Positions 9,603-19,671 of a DNA stretch of 64,000 nt are shown here, in pieces. Location of the stretch: positions 67,828,115 to 67,892,114 of the forward strand of contig CP092876.1 in the NCBI GenBank assembly GCA_030710605.1, in the 5' to 3' direction. Within the stretch, counting starts at the first letter, position 1, and each line of letters begins with the position of its first letter. The notes beneath the pieces are model-generated. The model had not been told where the DNA came from. It did no database searches and saw nothing but the letters and a program-made list of their open reading frames with translations. A program made the position numbers and the translations under genes. The DNA comes from Cordylochernes scorpioides (Eukaryota > Arthropoda > Arachnida > Pseudoscorpiones > Chernetidae).

Positions 9603-11783
9603 ATGAGTGACCATACTTTTGGTGAAAATAAACGAGGTAGACCAGAGAGGACAGATCCTGAATGCGTCGACTTTATAGAGATCATTATAAACCAGGAAGG
9701 CAAGTCTTTTAGATGTAAAATTTGTAATTACACAACTTCTCAGAAACCTAATGTTACAAGGCACATTAAAACTACTCATCTAAATTTGAAAGATTATAAG
9801 TGTCCCTCATGTCTTAAAAAAATTGGGACCAAGCAGAACCTTGAACGCCACATGAAGAGCCACACAAATGTGAGAGACTTTCCGTGCCCACATTGCGAGC
9901 TGGAATCCACAACTAAACAAAACCTAGACACGCATATTGAAAGACGACATCGAAATATCTCCAAACCTAAACCATCAGTGCCCGCACCACCTAAGTATCC
10001 TCAATTCTTTGAAGTTTCTCCACAATATGTTCATGATCATTACGATTTGTTCAAGGACGGATCTGGAAGATTGTACAGTAAGTTGAAGGCTAGTAAGGAC
10101 ATCCCTAAAAATTACAAATTAGTTTCCAATCTTGACGACAGAATTTCCAAGCAGAAATTACTAGAAAGGATTGCTGAACCGAATTTCGAGAATACAATTG
10201 TAAATTCGTCTTCTTCTGTATCTAGATACAATGAAAAAGCAGATTTTCCTGAAAATGTAATGAATAAAAATAAGAAATATCTTACTCAACCTGGAATATT
10301 TGAGGTATCAAGAAAATATTTTGAGTCTAACCAGTTCTTTACCCAGTTGAATTCCAAAGCCTATAATTTCCTAATATCAAATATTGTTAGTGGAAAAGCA
10401 GAAATTTCAAGCGATAATTTGGTAAAAGTTGCAGATACATCAAACCTAAAAATTCAAAGAAATTCCCAGAGAAATAATATAATTTTCGATACACACACGT
10501 TCCATCAAATAATTATTCAAAAGCAATTCCAATTTAACAAAAAGAAACAAGTTGTACACGAAGTATCTCAAATTAATTCATTACAAAAGTCAGTAAATTC
10601 CCAGATCCATTATGTTAATAGATTAGAGTCCAGCACTTACAAAACGCTACCACAGGTTAGCCCAGAAATATTTAAAGTAGCTCCAAATACCAACTTTAAA
10701 ATAAATGAAGCAGCCAATCAAAATGATTATCACAACCCTCTACAGATGCAGTTATCCCGAATGGCAACAACCGCACAAAACAATGGTTTCCAAGAAAATG
10801 AAGCAGCCAATCAAAATGATTATCACAACCCTCTACAGATGCAGTTATCCCGAATGTCAACAACCGCACAAAACAATGGTTTCCAAGAAAATGAAGCAGC
10901 CAATCAAAATGATTATCACAACCTTCTACAGATGCAGTTATCCCGAATGTCAACAACCGCACAAAACAATGGTTTCCAAGAAAATGAAGCAGCCAATCAA
11001 AATGATTATCACAACCTTCTAAAGATGCAGTTATCCCGAATGTCAACAACCGCACAAAACAATGGTTTCCAAGAAAATGAAGCAGCCAATCAAAATGATT
11101 ATCACAACCTTCTACAGATGCAGCCATCCCAAATGTCAACAACCGCACAAAACAATGGTTTCCAAGAAAATGAAGCAGCCAATCAAAATGATTATCACAA
11201 CCTTCTACAGATGCAGTCATCCCGAATGTCAACAACCGCACTAAACAATGGTTTCCAAGAAAATGAAGCAGCCAATCAAAATGATTATCACAACCTTCTA
11301 CAGATGCAGTCATCCCGAATGTCAACAACCGCACTAAACAATGGTTTCCAAGAAAATGAAGCAGCCAATCAAAATTATTATCACAACCTTCTACAGATGC
11401 AGTCATCCCGAATGTCAACAACCGCACTAAACAATGGTTTCCAAGAAAATGAAGCAGCCAATCAAAATGATAATCACAACCTTCTACAGATGCAGCCATC
11501 CCGAATGTCAACAACCGCACAAAATAATGGTTCCCATGAAATTTCTCAGAATCTATTCCAGGTAAGCACAGCACAACAGTCGAGCGTAGAACAAAACTAC
11601 GGTTTTGAACAATATTCGAAAGTCAAATTCCAAAGGATGACGCAAACTACTCGGAAACAATTGCTAACAAAGGCTCCTGGTTCCCGAACCATTATCAAAA
11701 ATTGGAAGAAAGAAAGATATACAAATCGAAAAATGACTGCCGTTGTTTCGACTTTAATGCCTAAAAATGCGCGCACAATCTGA
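9603..11783 (+). CDS. C2H2 zinc-finger protein with nine 31-residue repeats
   Basis: An intact 726-residue ORF; the ATG at 9603 has A at -3. Residues about 36-120 hold three C2H2 fingers (CKICNYTT..H..TTH, CPSCLKKIG..H..SH, CPHCELES..H..RRH), a nucleic-acid-binding module. A charged, Asn/Ser-rich middle follows with three diverged repeats of an F-E/K-V-S motif. Residues about 368-647 are nine tandem copies of a 31-residue Gln/Asn-rich unit (NEAANQNDYHNLLQMQ...). The C-terminus is basic (KNWKKERYTNRK). It is one uninterrupted exon as far as visible, and an AATAAA lies at 11944. I know no family with this architecture. A decayed paralogue sits at 30940-32770, suggesting a small family or a captured gene inside a repeat. 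Confidence 0.75.
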   Translation: MSDHTFGENKRGRPERTDPECVDFIEIIINQEGKSFRCKICNYTTSQKPNVTRHIKTTHLNLKDYKCPSCLKKIGTKQNLERHMKSHTNVRDFPCPHCELESTTKQNLDTHIERRHRNISKPKPSVPAPPKYPQFFEVSPQYVHDHYDLFKDGSGRLYSKLKASKDIPKNYKLVSNLDDRISKQKLLERIAEPNFENTIVNSSSSVSRYNEKADFPENVMNKNKKYLTQPGIFEVSRKYFESNQFFTQLNSKAYNFLISNIVSGKAEISSDNLVKVADTSNLKIQRNSQRNNIIFDTHTFHQIIIQKQFQFNKKKQVVHEVSQINSLQKSVNSQIHYVNRLESSTYKTLPQVSPEIFKVAPNTNFKINEAANQNDYHNPLQMQLSRMATTAQNNGFQENEAANQNDYHNPLQMQLSRMSTTAQNNGFQENEAANQNDYHNLLQMQLSRMSTTAQNNGFQENEAANQNDYHNLLKMQLSRMSTTAQNNGFQENEAANQNDYHNLLQMQPSQMSTTAQNNGFQENEAANQNDYHNLLQMQSSRMSTTALNNGFQENEAANQNDYHNLLQMQSSRMSTTALNNGFQENEAANQNYYHNLLQMQSSRMSTTALNNGFQENEAANQNDNHNLLQMQPSRMSTTAQNNGSHEISQNLFQVSTAQQSSVEQNYGFEQYSKVKFQRMTQTTRKQLLTKAPGSRTIIKNWKKERYTNRKMTAVVSTLMPKNARTI
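10705..11541 (+). repeat. Nine in-frame 93-bp tandem repeats
   Basis: Units start at 10705, 10798, 10891, 10984, 11077, 11170, 11263, 11356 and 11449, a perfect period of 93 bp (31 codons). Variation is mostly single substitutions such as Pro/Leu after HN and Leu/Pro/Ser after QMQ. Neighbouring units 6-8 share TTALNNG, which points to local expansion by unequal exchange. Because 93 is a multiple of 3, the antisense strand is also open (10696-11574), an artefact of the repeat. Confidence 0.95.
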
Positions 11784-12529
11784 ATTTAAATTCTAAAATA
11801 GCTCCTATTAGAGATATTAAAAATCCCTCAGTTTATTCATATATTTAAAAATAAGGATTGGTGAAAAGGAAGTTCACATCTATATTTGTTATATGTTTTA
11901 TAAGCTGTGCACATATTTTATGTAAATATTATATATTTTGTAGCAATAAATATTATATTTATAAATACATTTGTTATTTTAACCGTATGTTACTTTATTT
12001 GATTTTATATTTATACTAGCGGATTTACCCTGCTTAACTCGGGTTTAACCTGAGTGATTTTGCCTTAAAAATATTTTTCGAGCAAACATTCACTCGCTAC
12101 CGAATCAATTTTTATAAATATAAATGAATAAATTTTGACCTAAGATCTTAACCAACAGGCTGAGAATCGATATATCATAGAGATGACCTGGCTTCAACAG
12201 TATTTTGCTCGAATGAATGTTTTGCTGTTATAAATTTGTCCCTCCTACTAAAAATGAAATCTGACTTCGCCCATGGTTTGCTTTAAGGAAATTTTGTTTC
12301 TAACAATCAACCATGATACAGCAATATCATCGTAATCATTTTCTAACTAAAAATAAATATGTTTTTCCAGGTACTTCAACTATTTTTGTTTTTCTTGGTT
12401 AAAATGCGATAATACACTTTTCCAAATTTACCTCCATGACCTGTTAGAATATCAACCCTATTAGGTACTAAATGAGGATGTTAATAGTCAACAAACATAA
12501 ATATTGACTTATATTTATTTATTTATTTC
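11784..12529. other. 3' flank of zinc-finger gene plus diverged interspersed repeat
   Basis: The first 200 bp are conserved downstream of the paralogue at 32780-33000 and contain AATAAA at 11944-11949, so they probably form the 3' UTR. From about 12013 a diverged copy of the short repeat family begins (ACTAGCGGATTTACCCTGC...), readable for about 80 bp. The rest is AT-rich with no gene. Confidence 0.5.
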
Positions 12530-12584
12530 ATCTCAATTTGCAGGTGTTACATTCGAGCACAGCTCGCGAGTCACCTTGTCCAGA

Positions 12585-15118
12585 TTATTTACACATGGCG
12601 AGTTGTAATGTCGCAGAGTCTTGATAAATCTCTTCTATATTGGCTGGTTGAGATCTTTGAGAATTTTGTTTGAAAGATTGAATGGGGCTCCTATAGCGAT
12701 TCGTAAGCAAATCCTCATGAAGGCATCCATTCTTTTTTTTATCCGTAGGTGTGATATATTTGCCCCAGACTGGTAGTGCGTACGTGATGATGGGTAGAAT
12801 ACAGGTTTTGTACAACGTTAATTTATGCTTTGTTGTTAAATTACTTTTAAAATTAAGCAGGCTTGATAGAGATATTTTGGCTATCTTTGCCATTCTTATG
12901 GTGTTTTGGACATGTAGGTTAAATTTTAATTTCGAATCCAAAGTGACACCAAGGTACTTGGCATGGTCGGCCCAACTAATAGTGCTTGAGTTTACTGACA
13001 AGTTGGTTTGTGGCTTGAATTTTTGTTATCTCTTGGGGGAAAAACTATTGCTTGAGTCTTAGTTGGGTTAATGTCTAGTTTCCACTCATCGCACCATTTG
13101 ATTATGCCATTTAGGTAATTCTGAAGCTGAGTAACCAATAGGTCAACTGATTTAGAGTTAAATAAAATTGCTGTGTCATCTGCGAAGAGCTTAAGTTTAC
13201 ATTTAGAGTGCAGTGGGATGTCATTAATGTAAATATTGAAAAGGTAGGGTCCGAGGATAGAGCCTTGAGGTACTCCAGTCTGGATTGGCTTTGGTTCAGT
13301 TATAAAATTCCTTGCTTGACTGAAAATGTCCTGCCCTGTAGATAATTCTGCATAAAATTGATAATGTCACTTGGAAACTGGTGTTTTGTGAGTTTCTTTA
13401 TAAGGCCATTATGCCAAACTTTATCAAATGCTTTCGCAAAATCTAGAAAGATAGCACCTACCACTTCCTTGTGGGATCTTCTTATCTGGATGTAGTCCAT
13501 AACTGCAATGAGTTGGTGAGTTGTTGAATGCCCCCTTCTAAATCCGAATTGCTGCGGGATGATGAAGTTAGAGTTGTCCAAGTACCTCTGAAGTCTACGT
13601 AAAATAATTCTTTCGTAAATTTTGCCGATGGTGGGGAGGAGGCTGATAGGTTTTAGATCTTCAGGGGATTTAGCGGATTTTTTTGGAATTGGAATTATGA
13701 TAGCATGCTTCCAGACTTTGGGGTAGTAACACAAGTGCAGTGCGGCGTTGAAAACTCCAGCTAGAAATACAATCCATTTGATGGGAAGATTCTGGCCATT
13801 TTCGGAGTGATATTGTCATGGCCAGGAGCTTTGTGGTTAGCTAAGTATTTAATCACTTCCTTGACTTCATTTGGTGTCGTCATTGTGAGCATTTTTTCTT
13901 GTTGGTGATTATAAGTTATGTTTGGTTGGTCTTCTTCTTTTTCCTTGGAGAACTGGTTGGAGAAGTGTTCTGCAAGTTCATTTCCGATTTCTTTGTCGGT
14001 CAATAAGGTTTTGCCGTTCATTACTAAATTTGAGATCCTTTCCGTTTTTTCCTGATAGGTTTTGTTTTTCTCCAGAAGTCCTTTGGGCTTGATTCAATCT
14101 TGTGTATGAATTGATTCTAGTTCTCGGTGGAGTCAGATTTGAGGGCTTTGTTAACTTTTCCCTGTAGGTTTAAATAAATGGCTCTATGGGCTGGATCCCA
14201 GGTTGCTTGCCATCTCTTACGAGCTTTATTCTTTTCTTTTATCAAGGCCTTGGTCGAAGGGTTCTGTTTTGATGAAGAGGATGATATAACCGTGTTTTTT
14301 GAGTAGCTGTTGTAGATTTTATCATTCAGTATGGTCACTGCTGAGTCAATATTGGCTTCCGTTTTCAAGGGTACTCTAGGAGGCGTACTGGAAATTAAGT
14401 CTTGTTGGAAGGGAACCCAGTTAGTGAGTCGGCAAGCCCTAGTCGTGAATTCATCCTTCGGGCAGGTCAGCTCTAGGATTACTGGGAGGTGATCTGAAGA
14501 TAAGGCATCCAGGGTCTTAATCCTCGAAGTCCAGGGGATGTTTCTAAGAATTGCGATGTCTAGAAAGTCTGGATTTCCCAAAGGACTGTAGTGCGTGGGT
14601 GAAGAAGGTGCGACAATGTCCAGGTTTTCTTTTTCGGAAAAATTATGAAGCACGGTTCCACTATTATTGGAGGTTCTTGAGCCCCAAAGAGGGTGCTTGG
14701 AGTTCCAGTCTCCTGCAGCGATTACTGATTGATTATTCTCTAACAAGAGATTCAGATCTTCCTCCAGGAGTGGTAGATCGGGTTTCTTATAGATTGACGA
14801 TATCTGCACTACTGCCCTTCCATCTGGTTTCATTAGAATTGTGGTGTTTTCCATGTTATAAGTTTGAATTAGCACTTTTTTATATTTAAGATAGTTTTTT
14901 AGAATTATTGCCGTTCCACCGCCCCTTCCAACGATTCTATCGTCTCTTATTGTCTGATAGTTTCTGAGTTTGAGGTCGACAGATGGTTTTAAGTGTGTTT
15001 CACTGAGCAGTGCCATGTCTATTGAGTTTTCTTCTAAAAACTGTAGGAATTCTTCTTTTTTGAGTTTGATTCCGTTGCAATTCCAGAAAACGATTTTTAA
15101 AGGTAATTTGCCTTTCAT
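12585..15118 (-). pseudogene. Jockey ORF2: endonuclease and reverse transcriptase, frameshifted
   Basis: Reading on the minus strand from the ATG at 15116-15118, an apurinic-like endonuclease (15118-14117) shows WNCNGI, SETH, GDWNSKHP and SSDHLPV, the family's catalytic Asn, Glu, Asp and His segments. The RT follows in pieces: HKAPGHDNITP (14021-13761), FLDFAKAFDKVW and GFRRGHSTTHQL (13734-13300), then GVPQGSILGP and FADD near 13270-13160 and thumb/C-terminus to 12585. At least three frameshifts separate these blocks. All catalytic motifs survive, so decay is recent. Context is the overlapping ORF1 upstream. Confidence 0.8.
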
Positions 15119-16092
15119 TGTAAGAAGGTTTTGATAATTTCTAATAACTTTTCGCACAGTTCCCTGGTGTCAGAACGAGTAGTTTTCTTTTTTGAAGTTT
15201 CAGCGTAACTTGCCTTTTGTTTTTCAACAGTTGCTTCTTCTGTTTTAGTGGAGCTTGCTTGAGGTATGGTGTTAGGGGAGTTTTGTCTGGGAGGCTTTAG
15301 CTGCTGTTGTTGTGGCTTCGGAAAATTTGGGCATCCGCGGTAATTGGCTGTGTGCGCCTCTCCACAGTTAGCGCACTTTGGTGGGAGCTGTTTCGACTTT
15401 CTTGGACAATCCTTCGAATGCTGTTCTTCAGCACACTTGACGCATTTAGGCTTCAAAAAGCAGTTTAGCTGGTTATGCCCAAAACCCTGGCAGTTAAAGC
15501 ATTGGGTCACTCGTTTTGTAGTCCTGAATGATTCCACGACTATTTTTTGATAAAGTATTTCGGTTATTCCATAGATTCGTTTATTTTGTACATTTTTCGG
15601 TAGCTCTACTAGGACTATATTCATCGGTATTTTGGTCGATTGTCTATGAAGTCTTTTGACAATGACCTCAGTGAAGCCCATTGAGACCAGTTCAGTTACG
15701 ACGTCTTCTTCTTTGAAGGCTGTTGATACCCCCTTTAATACCACTTTCAGCGGTTTTTCCTCCTGTAGTCTGTAGGAATATCCTCCATTATTTTTCTGTA
15801 CACATTCCCTGATTTTTTTGAAGTCGCCTATGTTTTTCGATTTAATTATGTGCTTTTTGCCAGAAATCGTGACTTGGAATGGTTCCATGCACAAGTCTTT
15901 TAGTTCTTGGCAAAGAAGCTTCCACTCTGCTACATTTTCTGCAATAACAGGAGGAATTCTAGGTTTTTTCACGTTAGTGACTGTGGTCCATGGGCCATCG
16001 TTGTCGTTATTTTCTTCATCGTCTTGCGGTGGGTGAGCTGCGTTCATTTGTTGAGAAACTCCAGTGGCGGGACTTTGTTCGTCGATGTCCAT
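15115..16092 (-). CDS. Jockey ORF1, gag-like RNA-binding protein
   Basis: An intact 325-residue ORF. An acidic N-terminus (MDIDEQSP) is followed by an RRM-like region (PLKVVLKGVSTAFKEEDVVTEL...) and then three CCHC-type knuckles at about residues 196-255 (CFNCQGFGHNQLNC, CVKCAEEQHSKDC, CANCGEAHTANYRGC). The C-terminus is basic and Lys/Pro-rich. These proteins coat the LINE RNA and guide it to the nucleus. Its stop overlaps the ORF2 start by four bases (ATGA). Length and knuckle number are normal for Jockey. The start at 16092 is the first ATG of the conserved frame. Confidence 0.85.
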   Translation of the reverse strand: MDIDEQSPATGVSQQMNAAHPPQDDEENNDNDGPWTTVTNVKKPRIPPVIAENVAEWKLLCQELKDLCMEPFQVTISGKKHIIKSKNIGDFKKIRECVQKNNGGYSYRLQEEKPLKVVLKGVSTAFKEEDVVTELVSMGFTEVIVKRLHRQSTKIPMNIVLVELPKNVQNKRIYGITEILYQKIVVESFRTTKRVTQCFNCQGFGHNQLNCFLKPKCVKCAEEQHSKDCPRKSKQLPPKCANCGEAHTANYRGCPNFPKPQQQQLKPPRQNSPNTIPQASSTKTEEATVEKQKASYAETSKKKTTRSDTRELCEKLLEIIKTFLQ

Positions 16093-16310
16093 TCTAGGCG
16101 TCTTCAGGTTACGCTCGCTCCTAGTTGGCGATCTTTAGTCATCCTGGGAGCCGCGAGTTCTCCTCTTTGATTGAACCGTTTCCTCAAGTTTATACTCGAT
16201 TCCACATTTGTCTAGGATCTTCGTTATTAAGGAGGCTTCGATTATGCATAGTTTCTCGCCGGTTGGTCCGATCGTCGATTTAATTACAATCGGTGGCATA
16301 TTATTATTAT

Positions 16311-16768
16311 TATTTTTTATATTCAGAATGTCTATTTGTTGTTGTCTTGACTTATATATATAGAGAGAGATTTTATATATACGAGCCGAATGAACTGGTT
16401 GGTTCCCGGGTGTTTTTCGGAAGTTTTTATTACTCCAAGTGTTTAGCTTAAAAAATATTTTTATTTATTCAAATACTTTTAGTGACAATTAAAAATTATG
16501 ACCAAGCGTCACCCTGGATCTCTTTAGGTCACAATTGAATGTTTGCCCTACGAGAAGTGTTCAAAATAAAGCACTTTATGGTATTTAGTACAAAATAATA
16601 ATGTAAAGCATTCTAATTTATGGAGTAAAAATTTAACGTTTCACACTGAAATATGAAATTTATATTTTTTGATTATTTTATAGATGAATATATATTGAAT
16701 CGATATATTTTAAAAATTGAATCTTCAAAATGTTTACATATAATATTAATCTCACACATTTTATATTA
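16311..16768. other. AT-rich spacer
   Basis: ATT repeat near 16300, (TA)n and GAGA near 16360-16380, otherwise unremarkable. No gene recognised. Confidence 0.4.
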
Positions 16769-16970
16769 TACTAGCGGACGTACCCGGCTTCGCCCGGGCT
16801 TTACCCTAGTAAAGGTTTGTCTAACGAATCTCTCGATAAAGTGAACATTTTTTCCCGGTCCCTTGAAAAATACTCGATAGGTTGAATAAAATCAATATTA
16901 ATTGGTTCCCTCGGTAATTGGAAGTTAAAGGAATAGTATCTTGCCTTGGAATTGTATCATTATTCTTGTA
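16769..16970 (+). repeat. Interspersed short repeat, 3'-truncated copy
   Basis: It begins CTAGCGGACGTACCCGGCTT and includes the GC-rich box CGGCTTCGCCCGGG. About 200 bp are shared with the adjacent copy, then the sequence stops at TTCTTG and the next copy begins at once, so this is a partial tandem duplication. The family resembles the SINE-like or LINE-tail repeats with this 5' box seen in many arthropod genomes; the autonomous partner is not visible here. Confidence 0.6.
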
Positions 16971-17440
16971 TGGACGTACCCGGCTTCGCCCGGGTTTTAC
17001 CCGAGTAAAGGTTTGTCTAACGAATCTCTCAATAAAGTGAACATTTTTTCCTGGTCCCTTGAAAAATACTCGATAAGTTGAATAAAATCAATATTAATTG
17101 GTTCCCTCGGTAATTGGAAGTTAAAGGAATAGTATCTTGCCTTGGAATTGTATCATTATTCTTGTCTCAAATAAATTGCCGTGTCATCCTGAATTTTGTC
17201 TTTCCTAATTTTCTACATTACAAAATCATCGTATCATCATGATAATATTTAGAGCAGATTGTTGAAATATAACAGATAAATCAGAATATTTATCTTGATT
17301 ATTTTAAAGCGAAAAGTTATTTCAAAAATTTTATTTGCTAGAAACCTTCCCAGTACTATACTAAATAACTTCCCAAAGTTTCATGGCGTTCCAATGAGTG
17401 GTTTGGTCAGGCATAAAGGACAGACAGACACACACACACA
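16971..17440 (+). repeat. Interspersed short repeat with (CA)n tail, host of Tx1 insertion
   Basis: A longer copy of the same family of about 470 bp, ending TGGTTTGGTCAGGCATAAAG, GACAGACAGA and (CA)n. The (CA)n tail is the entry point of the Tx1-like LINE that follows. The ORF running from 17295 through this segment into ORF1 is read-through, not a real N-terminus. Confidence 0.65.
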
Positions 17441-19515
17441 CACACTCGGCCGTGCGGCACGCATTTGTCGAGCTCCGCCTTTTTCCCACCCTGGCGGGTG
17501 TATGGCTACCGGCGGTACGCCGAGTTTAGCACGGGCTGAAAGCCCATTAAAAGCTGATCAGATGCCTGGAAGGCACGGCTTGAAAGCACACCTCTGTGCA
17601 GAGAAATCTGCAATTTTCGATTCGCAGAGCAATTACTCTAATAATCAAGAAGCATTTGATAAACATGCAAATTTGCCCGCCGGCGGTAAAGATGTAAATC
17701 TGGCCGCGCCGTTCAACTTGGCGGCTAATCCATCTTCCAATGCCGTAGCCCAAGCTCAAAGAAACTGGGCAGACATGACAGAGGATATAAATCCTGAAAT
17801 TGAGGACAACTTTACTCTTGTCCAGAGAAGGAAGAGACGCCGCGGCTCGGCGAATTCGCCTACAGCGAATGCACCATCCTCCAATGTCGGAGGTTCTAGG
17901 ACCGATCGCCGACCGCGATCATCCACGGGATGGGCGCCGCGGGCGGAGGAGATTAGGACCACAAGGGCGCATATCGCGGAGGCCAGGGCGCAGCAGGCGT
18001 CCTCCTCTGAGGAGTACTGCGTGTATATCGAACGCAGCCCCGACCTAGAGCCCTTCCACTACCTAAGGGCACTGGACAGAATGGTCGGAGGAACCGGCGG
18101 AGTCGTCCAGGTTTCCAAGGTCAACGGACTCTACCTGCTGGGACTAACCAACAGAGGCCTGGTCGAGCGCCTCATAAGCGAGGGCCTCGAGGTTGAGGGC
18201 ACACTCCTGAAAGCATTCCCTTTCCGCAAAAGAGCGGAGAGGATAACAGTTGGAAACCTGCCCTTTTTCGTGGCGGACTCTGTCATCATCAACGCCCTCT
18301 CGACATTTGGGCGTGTTACATCCATCGCGCCCAAACTGATGAAGGCTGGCCCTTACATCTACAATGATGGCCGCCGAGAGGCGTTCATTGCCCTCCACGA
18401 AGGAGTGACTATCGAAAGGCTTCCTACCCGCCTCGAGATCAAAATAAAAGGCGAGACCTGGCCCGCATACCTGACCTCTGGAATCAGGTGTTCCAGGTGC
18501 CACGGTCAAGGACACCGTAGGGCCATCTGCCCCCTGCTTGCAGGGCTGGCCAACAACACCAGAATGGCCCCACCAACCACTCCTGCCGGCGTCCCATCAC
18601 CGACCACCCCTGCACCGCCTCAGCGATCAGCAGCCCAGCCTCCTGCACCGGCATCCTCCGACCCAGCCTCGGAGACTCCCGGCGCTCCTCCTGAGGCCCG
18701 AGCTGTAACTACATCTACAGCACCTCGGCCATCTCCACCAGTGGCCCCGGCCGTACCTATGGAGAAGGCACCTTCTGCCCCTCCACCTGTGACCCCTGCT
18801 CCGTCCCTGCAGGCGCCTGAGGGTCCCGTGGGCCCTCGCCCGGCCAATTCACAACATCCAGAGCCGCCTCCCGCTCGGCCGGACTTCGTTGCCCCGCGTG
18901 GCCCTCTGCCCGCCCAGAAGACCCTCGGGCCTGCGGCCCCAACACCGGACGTGGAAATGTCCACCACTGAGGAGCCCTCTGCTCCCTCACCAGCCGCAGT
19001 TTCAACACCCCCACTGCCTGCGCCTCAGCCTGCTGGGCCGACACCATCTGCTCCCCACAAAGAGGATCCGACACCGGCTATGACACCTCCGTCCCCACCA
19101 CCTACCCCGATGGAGGAAGACCTGCCGCCGAACTCGGGTGATTGCATCGATAGAATTTTAACAGAGATCATCAGTTCCAAAATCGACGTTGGACCCTTGG
19201 TCGATGATGAAACCTCCTGGACCGACGCCATTGATGCCATCCTACATCCCCATTCTAGGGCGCCTTTCCTTGCGAGACTCTCGCCCATTTTGAAGAAAAA
19301 CTACGCTGTCTTTTTCGAGGCGGCCATCGAGCGCGATCGGGATTCCCATCCCAGGATCCTCAGCGGGTTGTCCGAGCTCAGGAGGGCCTTGGCTCCCAAG
19401 ACTAGATGTCACCGCGGCAAGCGCTAACCTAATGTATATACCCCTCTCTTCTCTCTTTCTCTTTGAGATGTAACATTGTCTAGAAGACAATAAACTATTT
19501 TCAATTGTCAATTGT
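17441..19515 (+). mobile_element. Tx1-like LINE, ORF1-only derivative
   Basis: It contains a short 5' UTR, a full ORF1 and the family 3' end (GATGTAACATTGTCTAGAAG, AATAAA, CAATTGTCACAC). ORF2 is wholly missing between ORF1 and the 3' end, unlike the neighbour at 19613-25350. It is flanked by (CA)n on both sides, consistent with targeted insertion into CA repeats. GC content is far above the surroundings. Confidence 0.75.
17502..19427 (+). CDS. Tx1-like LINE ORF1 protein, intact
   Basis: Starting at the ATG at 17502, this is 641 codons without interruption. A basic segment (RRKRRRGS) is followed by a conserved globular region (EYCVYIERSPDLEPFHYLR, later RITVGNLPFFVADSVI and FGRVTSIAP) typical of Tx1/L1-type ORF1 proteins. 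Then come one CCHC knuckle (CSRCHGQGHRRAIC), a long Pro/Ala-rich linker of about 200 residues and a helical acidic C-terminus. Such proteins bind the element RNA. The upstream extension to 17295 lies in the short repeat and is discounted. The neighbouring second copy aligns but is frameshifted. With no ORF2 beside it, this gene could act only in trans. Confidence 0.8.
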   Translation: MATGGTPSLARAESPLKADQMPGRHGLKAHLCAEKSAIFDSQSNYSNNQEAFDKHANLPAGGKDVNLAAPFNLAANPSSNAVAQAQRNWADMTEDINPEIEDNFTLVQRRKRRRGSANSPTANAPSSNVGGSRTDRRPRSSTGWAPRAEEIRTTRAHIAEARAQQASSSEEYCVYIERSPDLEPFHYLRALDRMVGGTGGVVQVSKVNGLYLLGLTNRGLVERLISEGLEVEGTLLKAFPFRKRAERITVGNLPFFVADSVIINALSTFGRVTSIAPKLMKAGPYIYNDGRREAFIALHEGVTIERLPTRLEIKIKGETWPAYLTSGIRCSRCHGQGHRRAICPLLAGLANNTRMAPPTTPAGVPSPTTPAPPQRSAAQPPAPASSDPASETPGAPPEARAVTTSTAPRPSPPVAPAVPMEKAPSAPPPVTPAPSLQAPEGPVGPRPANSQHPEPPPARPDFVAPRGPLPAQKTLGPAAPTPDVEMSTTEEPSAPSPAAVSTPPLPAPQPAGPTPSAPHKEDPTPAMTPPSPPPTPMEEDLPPNSGDCIDRILTEIISSKIDVGPLVDDETSWTDAIDAILHPHSRAPFLARLSPILKKNYAVFFEAAIERDRDSHPRILSGLSELRRALAPKTRCHRGKR

Positions 19516-19612
19516 CACACACACACACATACATTCATTTATATATATATAGATATCTTTTGAAAATATAATTTGGTGGTGGTTTGGTCAGGCATAAAGG
19601 ACACACACACAC
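19516..19612 (+). repeat. CA-rich junction and truncated short repeat
   Basis: The (CA)n after the first Tx1 is followed by CATTCATTTATATATATA and then the last 50 bp of the short repeat (GGTTTGGTCAGGCATAAAG, then CA repeats). The second Tx1 begins directly in this CA tail. The same order recurs at 25340-25400. Confidence 0.65.
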
Positions 19613-19671
19613 TCGAGCTAGCGGCCACGCTTTCGCGAGCTCCGCCGTTTTCGCCTCTGGCGTGTGTGCAA

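Larger units (their letters stand above)
12530..16310 (-). mobile_element. Jockey-clade LINE, nearly full length
   Basis: The minus-strand element has ORF1 (gag), ORF2 (endonuclease and RT) and a short 3' end with TAAATAAATAAA near 12520. ORF1 stop and ORF2 start overlap as ATGA at 15115-15118, the usual Jockey arrangement for reinitiation. ORF1 is intact and the endonuclease is intact; the RT has several frameshifts. A second copy of its 3' terminal 160 bp lies at 58330-58495 on the plus strand, so the family is dispersed. Confidence 0.8.

Noticed and set aside
10696-11574. 292-codon minus-strand ORF opposite the 31-residue repeats
   Set aside because: It exists only because the 93-bp repeat keeps the antisense frame open; it shows the same repetition and no domain.
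17295-17501. N-terminal extension of the Tx1 ORF1
   Set aside because: It lies in the short repeat and CA tail; the family start is the ATG at 17502.
18144-19288. Several long antisense ORFs opposite the Tx1 ORF1
   Set aside because: GC-rich sequence has few stops in any frame; the plus-strand frame has the conserved domain and zinc knuckle.
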